Positions 47,608-58,509 of a stretch of 64,000 nucleotides of DNA are shown piece after piece (within the stretch, counting starts at the first letter, position 1; every line of letters starts with the position of its first letter). The DNA is from Pedobacter faecalis (GTDB lineage: Bacteria > Bacteroidota > Bacteroidia > Sphingobacteriales > Sphingobacteriaceae). The translations under genes were made by a program, and so were the position numbers. The notes beneath the pieces are model-generated. The model did no database searches, was not told where the DNA came from, and worked only from the letters and a program-made list of their open reading frames with translations. The stretch is taken from NCBI RefSeq assembly GCF_030182585.1, contig NZ_JARXOW010000002.1, positions 186,001 through 250,000 on the forward strand, read 5' to 3'.

Positions 47608-50076
47608 ATGGAAGAGCAAACAGAAGTTGGCAAGGAAATATTTAATCAGAAGATAAGCGATAGTACAGGTGATGAGGTGGTTCAGCATCTCAACAATCCG
47701 GTGGCTGGGGCCGAAGCCATCGTAAAAAAGTATCTGGACTCAGTTAAAAAGGTTTGGCAGGATGGTAACAGATACATTTTTGGTGATGGCAGCGCCAAGG
47801 TAGAGATCAGAATAGTGAGCGATGAGATCATTCGTATACGGCTTGCTCCGCATGGCGTGTTCCTCGATGATTTCTCATACGCCGTGCCGGTGGTCGACCA
47901 GAAAGTAACTACATTCCGACTGGAGGAATTCCCTGAGCACTTTGATATATCTACGAATACGGTCGTTTGCCGTGTGCGCAAAGACGATTTTTTGATCTCA
48001 TTTCTGGATAAGCAAACGCAGGTAGTAATGAGTCAGGATGTATCTCCTATGCACTGGGAGGAGAATGCAGACTTTGGTGGCTATTATGTATACGCCACAA
48101 AAAAATGTCTCACGGAGGAGAACTTTTTCGGATTGGGCGACAAATCGGGCAATATGAACCTGCGTGGCAGGCATTTTCAAAACTGGAATACAGACGCATA
48201 TTCCTTTGGCTGGGATCAGGACCCGTTGTATCGCACCATTCCGTTTTATATTGGCGTACACGATAAATCCGCCTACGGAATTTTCTTCGATAACACCTTT
48301 CGCTCGTATTTCGACTTCGGCAGGGAAGATGCCGAGAAGACAAGTTTCTGGGCCGACGGCGGGGAGCTGCAATATTACTATATGCATGGGCCGCATTTTA
48401 TGGATGTGGTGAAGCGTTACCAGAGCTTAACGGGCACCCATCCAATGCCTCCAAAATGGGCTTTGGGATACCACCAATGCCGCTGGAGCTATTATCCCGA
48501 GAGCAAGGTGAAGGAGATCGCCGAGGGATTCAGGTCCAGGAGTATTCCTTGTGACGCGATATACCTGGATATCGACTATATGGATGGTTACCGTTGTTTT
48601 ACCTGGAATAAAAGTCATTTCCCGGACCCGAAACGGATGATCAAGGAACTGACCACCGATGGTTTCAAAACGGTGGTGATGATAGATCCGGGAATTAAAG
48701 TAGACGATAATTACTGGGTGTTTAAAGAAGGAAAGGAAAACAACTACTTCTGTCGCCGTAGTGACGACTATTTTATGGAAGGGCACGTATGGCCGGGCCG
48801 TTGCCAGTTTCCGGATTTCACGAACCCAACCGTTAGAGAATGGTGGGGCGGTTTGTATAAGGAGCTTGTAGAAATTGGTGTTGCCGGTGTATGGAATGAC
48901 ATGAATGAGCCTGCAGTATTTGGTTCAGGTACATTCCCGAACGATGTACGTCACAATTACGACGGCTACCGAGGCTCACATCGCAAGGCACATAACGTTT
49001 ACGGAATGCAAATGGTGCGTTCAACGTACGATGGCTTAAAGAAACTGATGCGCAACAAGAGGCCCTTTACCATTACCCGCGCGGGCTACTCCGGCATGCA
49101 GCGTTATGGCTGTGTATGGACCGGCGATAATGTGGCTACCTGGGAACACCTCAAGATTGGGAACATACAGTGTCAGCGGATGTCGATCTCAGGCGTGCCT
49201 TTCTGTGGAACCGATATCGGGGGCTTTAGTGGTGAGCCTGATCCGGAATTGTTTACCCGATGGATTCAGCTTGGAACGTTTTCTCCTTTTATGCGTGCAC
49301 ATTCGGCCGGAGATACCGCCGAAAGGGAACCATGGAGTTTCGGTGAACCCTATACGAGCATAAACCGTACCTACATTGAGCTCCGGTACCGCCTGTTGCC
49401 TTACCTGTATTCGGTATTTTGGGAGCATCACCGTTATGGATTCCCTATTCTTCGTCCGCTGGTTATGTTAGAGCAGGAGAATGAAAGTATGAGTTTCCGT
49501 CAGGATGAGTTTACCTTTGGCGACAAGATACTGGTATGCCCGGTTCTGGAACAGGGCGCTGCCTCACGAAGGGTCTACTTGCCTAAAGGTAACTGGTTTA
49601 ACTTCTGGACACACGAGGTGCTGCAGGGCGAGAGCGAGCACCTGATCGAAACGCCGCTGGATCATATGCCGTTGTTTGTCCGCTCAGGTTCAGTTATTCC
49701 GGAGTACCCTGTAATGCAATACGTGGGCGAGCAGGAAGTAACGGAAGTATTACTGAATATTTATTATGCAGACTATGAAGTAAATTCTTTCCTTTACGAG
49801 GATCATGGCGACACATTTGCGTATGAGCAGGATATATACTCGGAAAAGAAGTTTGCCGTAAAAGGCAGCAGCAGTGGCTTGATTATTGAACAAAGCAGGG
49901 AAGGCCTGTATACCCCAAATTATGAGTGGTACAGTTATAATGTGGTAGGGTTACCGTTTAGCGTGGTGCGTATTACGGTAGACGATAAGGAAGTAACCGA
50001 TTACAGCATAGATGACCGCAATTGCCTGCATTTTAAGTCAAATAAGAACTTTACGACAATAAAAATTTACAGCTAA
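47608..50076 (+). CDS. GH31 alpha-glucosidase
   Basis: The 822-residue family 31 hydrolase has catalytic nucleophile Asp431 in GVWNDMNEP, acid/base Asp507 in WTGDNVATW, and the N-terminal beta-sandwich plus galactose-mutarotase-like fold typical of GH31. No signal peptide is visible (MEEQTEVGKE...), so it is cytoplasmic. Its stop overlaps the glgB start (TAATG), so it acts with the branching enzyme in glycogen or maltodextrin metabolism, probably trimming alpha-1,4-glucan. The C-terminal ~150 residues form the usual beta-sandwich domains. Exact linkage specificity is not resolved. Confidence 0.95.
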   Translation: MEEQTEVGKEIFNQKISDSTGDEVVQHLNNPVAGAEAIVKKYLDSVKKVWQDGNRYIFGDGSAKVEIRIVSDEIIRIRLAPHGVFLDDFSYAVPVVDQKVTTFRLEEFPEHFDISTNTVVCRVRKDDFLISFLDKQTQVVMSQDVSPMHWEENADFGGYYVYATKKCLTEENFFGLGDKSGNMNLRGRHFQNWNTDAYSFGWDQDPLYRTIPFYIGVHDKSAYGIFFDNTFRSYFDFGREDAEKTSFWADGGELQYYYMHGPHFMDVVKRYQSLTGTHPMPPKWALGYHQCRWSYYPESKVKEIAEGFRSRSIPCDAIYLDIDYMDGYRCFTWNKSHFPDPKRMIKELTTDGFKTVVMIDPGIKVDDNYWVFKEGKENNYFCRRSDDYFMEGHVWPGRCQFPDFTNPTVREWWGGLYKELVEIGVAGVWNDMNEPAVFGSGTFPNDVRHNYDGYRGSHRKAHNVYGMQMVRSTYDGLKKLMRNKRPFTITRAGYSGMQRYGCVWTGDNVATWEHLKIGNIQCQRMSISGVPFCGTDIGGFSGEPDPELFTRWIQLGTFSPFMRAHSAGDTAEREPWSFGEPYTSINRTYIELRYRLLPYLYSVFWEHHRYGFPILRPLVMLEQENESMSFRQDEFTFGDKILVCPVLEQGAASRRVYLPKGNWFNFWTHEVLQGESEHLIETPLDHMPLFVRSGSVIPEYPVMQYVGEQEVTEVLLNIYYADYEVNSFLYEDHGDTFAYEQDIYSEKKFAVKGSSSGLIIEQSREGLYTPNYEWYSYNVVGLPFSVVRITVDDKEVTDYSIDDRNCLHFKSNKNFTTIKIYS

Positions 50077-52001
50077 TGAAAGTATTGACCCACAGCTTGT
50101 TCAGCGATTTCGACATTTCCTTGTTCGTAACAGGTAAACATTTTAGATTGTATGAAAAGTTTGGGTCGCACATCATTACGGTAAATGGCGAAGTGGGCGT
50201 TTACTTTTCCGTCTGGGCGCCCAATGCGCAGTCGGTTGGTGTTATCGGCGACTTTAACCAATGGAACTGGGCGTCTCATCAGTTGTATAGGCGACTCGAT
50301 TCTTCGGGGATCTGGGAGGGCTTTATCCCGGGAATTCATAAGGGCCAGATTTACAAATATGCCATCAAAGGTTTTGATGGCGTGGAACGGGAAAAAGGCG
50401 ATCCTTTCGCGAGAAGATGGGAGCGCCCTCCACGCACGGCCTCTATGGTATGGGATACGGTTTATGTATGGAAAGATAAAACCTGGATGAACCGTCGCGC
50501 ACGGGTAGATGCACTGAAACAGCCTATGACGGTGTATGAACTGCATCTCGGCTCCTGGCGGCGGGACCCGTCTGACCCAAAAAGGATCCTGACCTATAAG
50601 GAGATAGCAGAGGCACTGGTGCCCTATGTACTCGACATGGGTTTTACACATGTCGAGCTGATGCCGGTTATGGAATACCCTTATTATCCATCCTGGGGAT
50701 ACCAGATCACCGGTTACTTTGCTGCAAGTTCCAGACATGGAACTGCCCAGGAATTGATGTATCTGATAGAACAACTCCACAAGCACAACATCGGGGTTAT
50801 TTTAGACTGGGTGCCATCACACTTTCCGGGTGATGCGCATGGTTTATATGAATTTGACGGAACGCACTTGTATGAGCATGCGGATATGCGTAAGGGCTTT
50901 CATCCTGACTGGAAATCCTATATCTTTAATTACGATCGGAACGAGGTACGGTCCTTCTTAATCAGTAATGCCATGTATTGGCTCGATCAGTTCCATGTAG
51001 ACGGACTGCGGGTCGATGCGGTAGCGTCAATGTTGTATTTCGACTTTTCACGAACAGCGGCTGAGGCTGCTACTAACGAATACGGGGGTAGCGAGAACCT
51101 GGGAGCTATACAGTTCTTAAAAGATCTGAATGAGTCAGTTTATGGCAGTTTTCCTGGTGTGCAGACCATCGCAGAGGAAAGCAGTACCTATCCGGGTGTT
51201 ACAAATGCGGTATATGCGGGGGGACTTGGATTCGGGATGAAATGGATGATGGGCTGGATGAACGATACCCTGAGGTATTTTAAGCTGGATCCGATTGCCC
51301 GGAAGCACCACCACCATCAGCTCACTTTCAGTGCTACATATGCCTTCAGCGAAAATTTTATGCTGCCCTTTTCTCACGACGAGGTGGTGCACGGCAAGTC
51401 ATCAATGATTTATAAGATGCCTGGCGATGAGTGGCAAAAACACGCGAATTTGCGTGCTTTATACGCATATATGTTTACCCACCCCGGTACTAAACTTTTG
51501 TTTATGGGCAACGAGTTTGCTCAAACCCATGAATGGGATTTTAAGAATTCGCTCGACTGGCATTTACTCCAGTACCCAAGTCACCTCGGCATGCAAAAGG
51601 CTGTGCGTGCGATGAACACCCTGTACCGGTCGGAACCTGCCTTGTACGAGCATAGTTTCTCCTATGAAGGATTTGAATGGATCAACGCCGACGATTCCGA
51701 TCATTCCATTTATATTTATGTCCGGAAGGGTTTAAAAGCTAAGGACACGCTGATCGTTATTTTAAACCTGACACCTGTATACCGTGAGGGTTACCGGGTA
51801 GGTTTGCCCGTTAAGGCTAAGTGGCAGGAGATATTTAATACCGATGCCGAAGAGTTCTATGGCAGCGGCAAACGAAATACAGGCGTATTGTTGCCAGAGG
51901 CTGAAGAATGCCATGGCAGACCTTCCTCTATTGTGTTGAACGTGCCGCCTTTGGCTGCGGTAGTTTTAAAGCAGGTATCTCCCCGCAAACCTTTCGTGTA
52001 A
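50076..52001 (+). CDS. glgB: 1,4-alpha-glucan branching enzyme
   Basis: The 641-residue GH13 enzyme forms alpha-1,6 branches in glycogen. It has an N-terminal CBM48-like domain (GVYFSVWAPNAQSVGVIGDFNQW, 41-63), the conserved YELHLGSWRR (154-163), catalytic Asp314 in LRVDAV, a Glu pair at 367-368 in IAEES, and SHDEVVHGK near 434-442. It is coupled to the GH31 gene by a 1-bp overlap. Confidence 0.96.
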   Translation: MKVLTHSLFSDFDISLFVTGKHFRLYEKFGSHIITVNGEVGVYFSVWAPNAQSVGVIGDFNQWNWASHQLYRRLDSSGIWEGFIPGIHKGQIYKYAIKGFDGVEREKGDPFARRWERPPRTASMVWDTVYVWKDKTWMNRRARVDALKQPMTVYELHLGSWRRDPSDPKRILTYKEIAEALVPYVLDMGFTHVELMPVMEYPYYPSWGYQITGYFAASSRHGTAQELMYLIEQLHKHNIGVILDWVPSHFPGDAHGLYEFDGTHLYEHADMRKGFHPDWKSYIFNYDRNEVRSFLISNAMYWLDQFHVDGLRVDAVASMLYFDFSRTAAEAATNEYGGSENLGAIQFLKDLNESVYGSFPGVQTIAEESSTYPGVTNAVYAGGLGFGMKWMMGWMNDTLRYFKLDPIARKHHHHQLTFSATYAFSENFMLPFSHDEVVHGKSSMIYKMPGDEWQKHANLRALYAYMFTHPGTKLLFMGNEFAQTHEWDFKNSLDWHLLQYPSHLGMQKAVRAMNTLYRSEPALYEHSFSYEGFEWINADDSDHSIYIYVRKGLKAKDTLIVILNLTPVYREGYRVGLPVKAKWQEIFNTDAEEFYGSGKRNTGVLLPEAEECHGRPSSIVLNVPPLAAVVLKQVSPRKPFV

Positions 52002-52039
52002 CAGCTTTGTTGTAGTGGTATACATTTAAACCAACAGCA

Positions 52040-52372
52040 ATGGAAACGCAAGATAACAAGAGCAATAAAGTACCTGCTCAGATCAATGATGATGCGCATC
52101 TGGAGAATCCAAGTGTAGATCCTGGTTTCGAGAACAGCAGTGATGACAATACGCTTAAGGGTAGAGAAGATAAGCGTGTGAACGACATTGATGTTAACCT
52201 TAGTATCTCGGAGATGCGCGAGGGCAAAACCAAACACGATGAAGAAGAAGGTCCTGAAGCAGCTGGATTGAGAGATATTGCCGATAGTGACTCAGACGAT
52301 GATCAGTCGGACGACGCCATGAATCGCGGAAATGATCGCGACCACGGCGCATATAACCCTAAAAATATTTAG
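52040..52372 (+). CDS. small acidic, probably disordered protein
   Basis: The 110-residue protein is almost free of hydrophobic segments and rich in Asp, Glu, Asn and Ser, with a run DSDSDDDQSDDAM near residues 82-94. It has no recognisable domain or signal peptide and is likely intrinsically disordered. A shorter acidic protein of similar character lies at 58257. Function unknown; a stress or hydration-related role is only a guess. Confidence 0.6.
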   Translation: METQDNKSNKVPAQINDDAHLENPSVDPGFENSSDDNTLKGREDKRVNDIDVNLSISEMREGKTKHDEEEGPEAAGLRDIADSDSDDDQSDDAMNRGNDRDHGAYNPKNI

Positions 52373-52380
52373 CTATTCGC

Positions 52381-52388
52381 TATCTTTG
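52381..52388 (+). promoter_or_regulatory. -7 promoter element for the methyltransferase
   Basis: TATCTTTG matches TAnnTTTG and lies 18 bases before the ATG at 52407. Confidence 0.45.
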
Positions 52389-52406
52389 CAGCCTTAATTT
52401 GGAAAC

Positions 52407-53033
52407 ATGAATACCAAACAGGCATATAACATCTGGGCTGCTCAGTACGATACGAACGACAATAAAACGCGCGACCTTGAAGGCTTGGCCTTGAAGATTT
52501 GTCTAGCCAGTATTCCGTTCAACAAAGTATTGGAAATTGGCTGCGGTACTGGCAAGAATACGGAATGGCTTATGGAAAGAGCGGCGCTGATTACGGCGGT
52601 CGACTTCTCCGAGCAGATGCTGGCGCGGGCCAAAGACAAGATCAGTTCAAACCGTGTGGAATTTAAACAGGCGGATATTACTTCGAAATGGAATTTCAGG
52701 GACGGACTCTACGACCTGGTAACCTTTAGCCTGGTTTTGGAACATATCGATAACCTGGATTATATTTTTAATCAGGCCGCTAAATCATTAAACTCCGGTG
52801 GATATGTTTATGTAGGCGAACTGCATCCGTTTAAGCAGTACGAAGGGACCCGTGCCCGGTTTGAAACGGAAGAAGGCCGGCAGGAGGTTGATGCATTTAA
52901 TCATAATGTGTCTGATTTTATACAGGCGGGCAAAAAACATGGACTTGCCCTGGTAGATCTCGAGGAATATTTTGATAACAACAACCGCACGGTTATACCA
53001 AGGATTTTGACGATCTTGTTGAAGAAAGTTTAG
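52407..53033 (+). CDS. class I SAM-dependent methyltransferase
   Basis: The 208-residue Rossmann methyltransferase has motif I VLEIGCGTGKNTEWL (about residues 46-60), motif II-like ITAVDFSEQML, and motif IV-like YDLVTFSLVLEHI. The substrate cannot be identified: the fold also covers ubiquinone, trans-aconitate and small-molecule methylases. It ends 9 bp before the next gene's ATG, so the two may be co-transcribed. Confidence 0.82.
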   Translation: MNTKQAYNIWAAQYDTNDNKTRDLEGLALKICLASIPFNKVLEIGCGTGKNTEWLMERAALITAVDFSEQMLARAKDKISSNRVEFKQADITSKWNFRDGLYDLVTFSLVLEHIDNLDYIFNQAAKSLNSGGYVYVGELHPFKQYEGTRARFETEEGRQEVDAFNHNVSDFIQAGKKHGLALVDLEEYFDNNNRTVIPRILTILLKKV

Positions 53034-53042
53034 ACCTTGCTT

Positions 53043-53507
53043 ATGAAAGTATTATTTTGCTCAGCCGTTTTTTTATTGTCATCTGTATTTATCCATCAGT
53101 CTATGGCGCAATCCACCCAAAAGAAAGTAGCAGTAAAGCTAAACCACATTGCTGTCTATGTGGCAGATCTGCAAAAAGCTACCGACTTCTATAAAAACGT
53201 ATTCGATCTGGAGATTATCCCGGAGCCTTTTAAAGACAACAGGCATACCTGGTTTACGTTGGGCCCGGCCGGACAGCTTCATTTAATTCAGGGCGCAAAG
53301 CCAGATCAGGTGCATGATAAAAACGAGCATCTTTGTTTCAGTGTAGCTTCGATGGACAGCTTTGTAAAGGCACTCGATAAAATGGGTGTAAAGTATGAGA
53401 ACTGGGCAGGTAAGCTGAGCACTGTTACCAAAAGGCCCGATGGCATACAGCAGATCTATTTTAAAGATCCCGACGGCCACTGGCTTGAGGTTAACGACGA
53501 TCACTGA
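53043..53507 (+). CDS. exported VOC/glyoxalase-superfamily protein
   Basis: The 154-residue protein has a Sec signal peptide (VLFCSAVFLLSSVFIHQSMA) followed by a vicinal-oxygen-chelate fold: LNHIAVYVADLQKATDFYKNVFDLEII and HLCFSVASMDSFVKALDKMG, ending with QQIYFKDPDGHWLEVND, the typical final strand with the metal-ligand Glu. VOC proteins include glyoxalase I, dioxygenases and bleomycin-binding proteins; here export to the periplasm is unusual for glyoxalase I. ATG 53043 is preferred over a TTG at 53037. It overlaps the convergent GNAT gene by 7 bp. Confidence 0.8.
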   Translation: MKVLFCSAVFLLSSVFIHQSMAQSTQKKVAVKLNHIAVYVADLQKATDFYKNVFDLEIIPEPFKDNRHTWFTLGPAGQLHLIQGAKPDQVHDKNEHLCFSVASMDSFVKALDKMGVKYENWAGKLSTVTKRPDGIQQIYFKDPDGHWLEVNDDH

Positions 53508-53950
53508 TCGCCAGCCTGTTTATAAGCGTCGGCTATAACGATTGCCATTAACCTTTCGGGATGCTCTACCGCTTTAAATCCAAACTGTGCGTAAAGCCCG
53601 TGCGCATCTAAAGTACCCAGCATGTATCTTCTGAGACCTTGCAGGTCTGGATGGAACAGCATCAGCGACATTAGTTTCTTGGATAGCCCCAAACCACGAT
53701 ATTCCGTCAGGATATAAACATCGGCGAGATAACCGAATGTAGCCCGGTCTGTAATCCATCGGGCAAATCCTATCTGCTGGGCTTCTTTGTAAATGCCGAA
53801 ACATAAGGAATTTTCGATGGATCGCTGCACGACTTCCGAGGGGATGTTTTTAGCCCAGTACGATTCTTTGGACAGGTACTGATGCACTGCCAGGAGGTCG
53901 ATCCGGTTCTTGTCATCAGAAAATATGAAACCGTCTTCTGCTATTTCCAT
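53501..53950 (-). CDS. GNAT family acetyltransferase
   Basis: The 149-residue N-acetyltransferase has the acetyl-CoA binding motif YILTEYRGLGLSKKLMSLML (near residues 75-95, with the R-G-x-G-x-S pattern) and FGYLADVYI preceding it. The substrate is not known. Its ATG overlaps the stop of a 49-residue membrane protein (TGATG), so translation is coupled to it. Confidence 0.82.
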   Translation of the reverse strand: MEIAEDGFIFSDDKNRIDLLAVHQYLSKESYWAKNIPSEVVQRSIENSLCFGIYKEAQQIGFARWITDRATFGYLADVYILTEYRGLGLSKKLMSLMLFHPDLQGLRRYMLGTLDAHGLYAQFGFKAVEHPERLMAIVIADAYKQAGDQ

Positions 53951-54099
53951 CAGGTATTTATAATTCTTTCGGGCTGAGAAGTGTGTAGATTTATTTTCGC
54001 CACCTTTTGATCGCGTTCAATTGCAACAACGACCCCGAATACAAGGGTTCCGATAAATAAGAATATTAATAGCCAGTCGAAGGATTCCAGTTTTCTCAT
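53950..54099 (-). CDS. 49-residue single-pass membrane protein
   Basis: Short frame MRKLESFDWLLIFLFIGTLV... with one strong membrane segment (about residues 9-27) and a charged C-tail. Its stop overlaps the GNAT start (TGATG) on the same strand, which is the main evidence that it is translated. I recognise no family; function unknown. Confidence 0.55.
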   Translation of the reverse strand: MRKLESFDWLLIFLFIGTLVFGVVVAIERDQKVAKINLHTSQPERIINT

Positions 54100-54207
54100 A
54101 GTTTGTGCATAACGCAGTTGAAGCGGAAATGTTTATAAAAAGTGATATTGTTTCGCATCCTTGGGTGAATTAACCTAAATGTTTGCTCTTCGTTCTTTCG
54201 GTCCTTC

Positions 54208-54289
54208 TTCGGGCTTAACTCATACTTTCTTCGGGAAATGGGGTACTTTTTCCGAAGAAAGTACGGATAATGCCTTGATTAAGCCCGAA
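54208..54289. repeat. nested inverted repeat in the GNAT-gapA gap
   Basis: Outer arms TTCGGGCTTAA/TTAAGCCCGAA (54208-54218/54279-54289, 11 bp) enclose inner arms TACTTTCTTCGG/CCGAAGAAAGTA (54223-54234/54252-54263, 12 bp). A second fold, GTACTTT/AAAGTAC, competes inside the inner loop. Part of its flank (54183-54199) resembles 47501-47517. The 54100-54389 gap contains no gene that I can support apart from this and a terminator. Confidence 0.55.
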
Positions 54290-54313
54290 CCAGCCGAAGG
54301 GTAGGTTGCCTGT

Positions 54314-54356
54314 TGAAAAAACAAAAAGGGATGATCCATCCGGATACATCCCTTTT
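54314..54356 (-). terminator. terminator of the pfkA-gapA operon (minus strand)
   Basis: Stem AAAAGGGATG/CATCCCTTTT (54347-54356 read on the minus strand, pairing with 54324-54333), followed on that strand by TTTTTGTTTTTT. It lies 34 bp after the gapA stop. Confidence 0.88.
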
Positions 54357-54389
54357 CTCTAACCAAATATAAACCTGTATGAACGGGTT

Positions 54390-56241
<1,852 letters not shown>

Positions 56242-56243
56242 GC

Positions 56244-57230
56244 TTATATAGACAATACTTTAGTCATTTCCAACAAATCACTTTCCAGCTTAAAGCTGTG
56301 CTTGTTGAGCGCTTCCTCGATGCTGGTGGCCTGGATGTCGTTGCCGCGAAGACCCACCATATGCATGGTATTTCCGCGAAGCAATTCGTTTACTGCAGCA
56401 AATCCCAATCTGCTGCCCAGTATCCTGTCGAAGCTGCTCGGGCTACCGCCACGCTGAAGGTGCCCGAGTATGGTTACCTTGGTATCATAATGGTTGAAAC
56501 GCTCCTTAACTTTCTTCGCTATGTCGTACGCGCCGCCCGATTTATGCCCTTCAGATACGATAACGATGCTTGAAGACTTTTTGGTAGAAGCACCTGACTC
56601 CAGCTGAGCGATAAGCTCGTCTAAACTGGTGTGGCGCTCAGGAAGGAGCACCGCTTCGGCGCCGCTTGATATAGCGCTCCTTAATGCAATACAGCCGGAG
56701 TCGCGGCCCATTACTTCAATAAAGAACAACCGGTCGTGCGAATCGGCGGTGTCCCTGATCTTATCGATAGCTTCAATTACCGTGTTAATTGCGGTATCGT
56801 ATCCCAGGGTAAAGTCAGATCCATAAAGGTCGTTATCAATAGTGCCCGGTACACCCATAACCCGAACGCCGTGTTTTTTTGCGAAACGCAGCGCACCGGT
56901 AAAAGTGCCATCGCCCCCGATAACAACGAGGCCGTCTATATCTCTTTTTTTAAGATTTTCAAATGCAATGTCAAGTCCTTTGTCGGTCTTGAAATCAAGA
57001 CAACGGGCGGTCTTTAAAATTGTCCCTCCAAGATGAATGATGTTGCTCACAGATCTGGCATTCATGGGGTTGATGTTGTTGTCTATCAGACCCTGATAGC
57101 CCTGCATCACACCAAACATGTTAACGCCATTATAAATTCCTGTCCGCACTACCGCCCTGATACAGGCGTTCATTCCGGGCGCATCGCCCCCTGAGGTGAG
57201 TACAGCTATATTTTTAATATTTGGTTTCAT
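56244..57230 (-). CDS. pfkA: ATP-dependent 6-phosphofructokinase
   Basis: The 328-residue enzyme phosphorylates fructose-6-phosphate. Nucleotide/metal motifs are TSGGDAPGMN (12-21) and GGDGTFTGA near 104-112; the catalytic TIDNDLYGSD is near 129-138 with Asp in place, and GHLQRGG near 250. First gene of the operon; its upstream region contains a weak -7-like TATATTCG on the minus strand. Confidence 0.96.
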   Translation of the reverse strand: MKPNIKNIAVLTSGGDAPGMNACIRAVVRTGIYNGVNMFGVMQGYQGLIDNNINPMNARSVSNIIHLGGTILKTARCLDFKTDKGLDIAFENLKKRDIDGLVVIGGDGTFTGALRFAKKHGVRVMGVPGTIDNDLYGSDFTLGYDTAINTVIEAIDKIRDTADSHDRLFFIEVMGRDSGCIALRSAISSGAEAVLLPERHTSLDELIAQLESGASTKKSSSIVIVSEGHKSGGAYDIAKKVKERFNHYDTKVTILGHLQRGGSPSSFDRILGSRLGFAAVNELLRGNTMHMVGLRGNDIQATSIEEALNKHSFKLESDLLEMTKVLSI

Positions 57231-57348
57231 GATTGTATATACGAATATAGCGTGTATTATTTACACTAAGTAATTTATTTTGCATTTTCGGATGCAATTA
57301 GGCCGCAAGTATATTTATTTGCGTCAACATAAAAAAATTAAAGACCGA

Positions 57349-58089
57349 TTACTTTCCGTCTTGTGCAGTAGGCTGTAAAACCGACTGCAAATATTTAGCG
57401 TCGGTCACTGCATAGCCCTGTACATCATTGTTGAAATAAATGAATGCTTGTTTGGTATGTGTGCTCATTTTCAACTCTTTCGCAAAATCGTCCAGTTCAT
57501 GTTTTGAATACCGAGAGGTATAAAGCTGCTGCCCTCCATGCATACGATAATACAGCAGATCCGTGTTGCTTACCATGTCATCAGGGAAGTCCGGATGGCT
57601 CATCCCGCAGAAACTGATACGGTGTTCGGCAAGCTGGTTCCACACCTCTTTCTTCCACCAACTGCTGTGCCTGAATTCGACCACATTCCTGATGTCTCTA
57701 TCCAGGCCGCCCGTCAGCCTGCTCAGCCGTTCTTCAGAATAGGTAAAGTTTGGGGGGAACTGCCAGAGCGTACAACCCAGCTTTTCTTTTAAGCCCTTCT
57801 CCACAACCGTGTAGAAGTCGCCTATCATTTGTGATGCCCCGCTCATTTTCTTATAATGTGTAATGGATCTTGGCGCTTTAACGGCGAATAGAAAGTTGTC
57901 GGGGCTCTGCGCATACCAGCTCTCTAAAGCCGGTAGGCGCGGGAACCTGTAAAAGGTGACGTTCAGTTCCAGGGTTTTGAAATGCTGGCAGTAAAATTCA
58001 AACCATTTCTTTTGTGGTAAGCCTTCCGGATAGAAACCGCCTAGCCAATGCTTGTAGTGAAACCCTGAGCAACCGATTGATGTACGCAT
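57349..58089 (-). CDS. DUF72 (YecE-like) family protein
   Basis: The 246-residue protein begins MRTSIGCSGFHYKHWLGGFYPEGLPQKKW, the DUF72 signature, with typical FYRFPRLPALESWYAQSPDNFLFAVKAPR and the C-terminal YYRMHGGQQLYTSRYSKHEL. The fold is a TIM-barrel-like one; biochemical role unknown, although relatives are proposed to affect DNA or redox processes. ATG 58089 is preferred; an upstream in-frame start would add 20 non-conserved residues. Confidence 0.85.
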   Translation of the reverse strand: MRTSIGCSGFHYKHWLGGFYPEGLPQKKWFEFYCQHFKTLELNVTFYRFPRLPALESWYAQSPDNFLFAVKAPRSITHYKKMSGASQMIGDFYTVVEKGLKEKLGCTLWQFPPNFTYSEERLSRLTGGLDRDIRNVVEFRHSSWWKKEVWNQLAEHRISFCGMSHPDFPDDMVSNTDLLYYRMHGGQQLYTSRYSKHELDDFAKELKMSTHTKQAFIYFNNDVQGYAVTDAKYLQSVLQPTAQDGK

Positions 58090-58256
58090 ATCTTGTTTCC
58101 TTTGACAGACTTCCGCAAAAAACGTGCGCCTCTGAACTGACGCGTGCAAACCTAGTACTTCTACTTCTTTCAGCGGGCAAAATACCCGATAACGTTAGGA
58201 GCAACACAGTTTCAGGCTTGCGTTGTTAATCATCTACAATTAATCAACCTATCGTT

Positions 58257-58427
58257 ATGGAAAATCAAAATGAACAGCTGCAGAATGACGCCGAGCGCGA
58301 TAAGCATATCAACACAGTTGTAGTTCCGGAAGAACAGATTAAAGGCAGTGATGCCGACACCAATCCGGAGTTGGATATATCGGACTCAAATGATGTTGAG
58401 GATAAATCGACAAGTACACACAGGTAA
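58257..58427 (+). CDS. 56-residue acidic hydrophilic protein
   Basis: Frame from ATG 58257 to TAA 58425-58427, with an Asp/Glu/Asn-rich sequence (NPELDISDSNDVEDKS near residues 36-51) and no membrane or signal segment. It resembles in character the 110-residue protein at 52040. Coding status rests on clean start/stop and composition. Confidence 0.5.
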   Translation: MENQNEQLQNDAERDKHINTVVVPEEQIKGSDADTNPELDISDSNDVEDKSTSTHR

Positions 58428-58509
58428 ATGCCTGTTTTTCAGTCTTTCAAAACCTTTTGGCCGAGCCCATGTTTAACAGGGGAATATTTATCCTAAAAAA
58501 TAAACAGTT

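Noticed and set aside
50073..50786. 237-codon open frame on the minus strand inside glgB
   Set aside because: It is a shadow of a well-supported GH13 enzyme and has no domain features.
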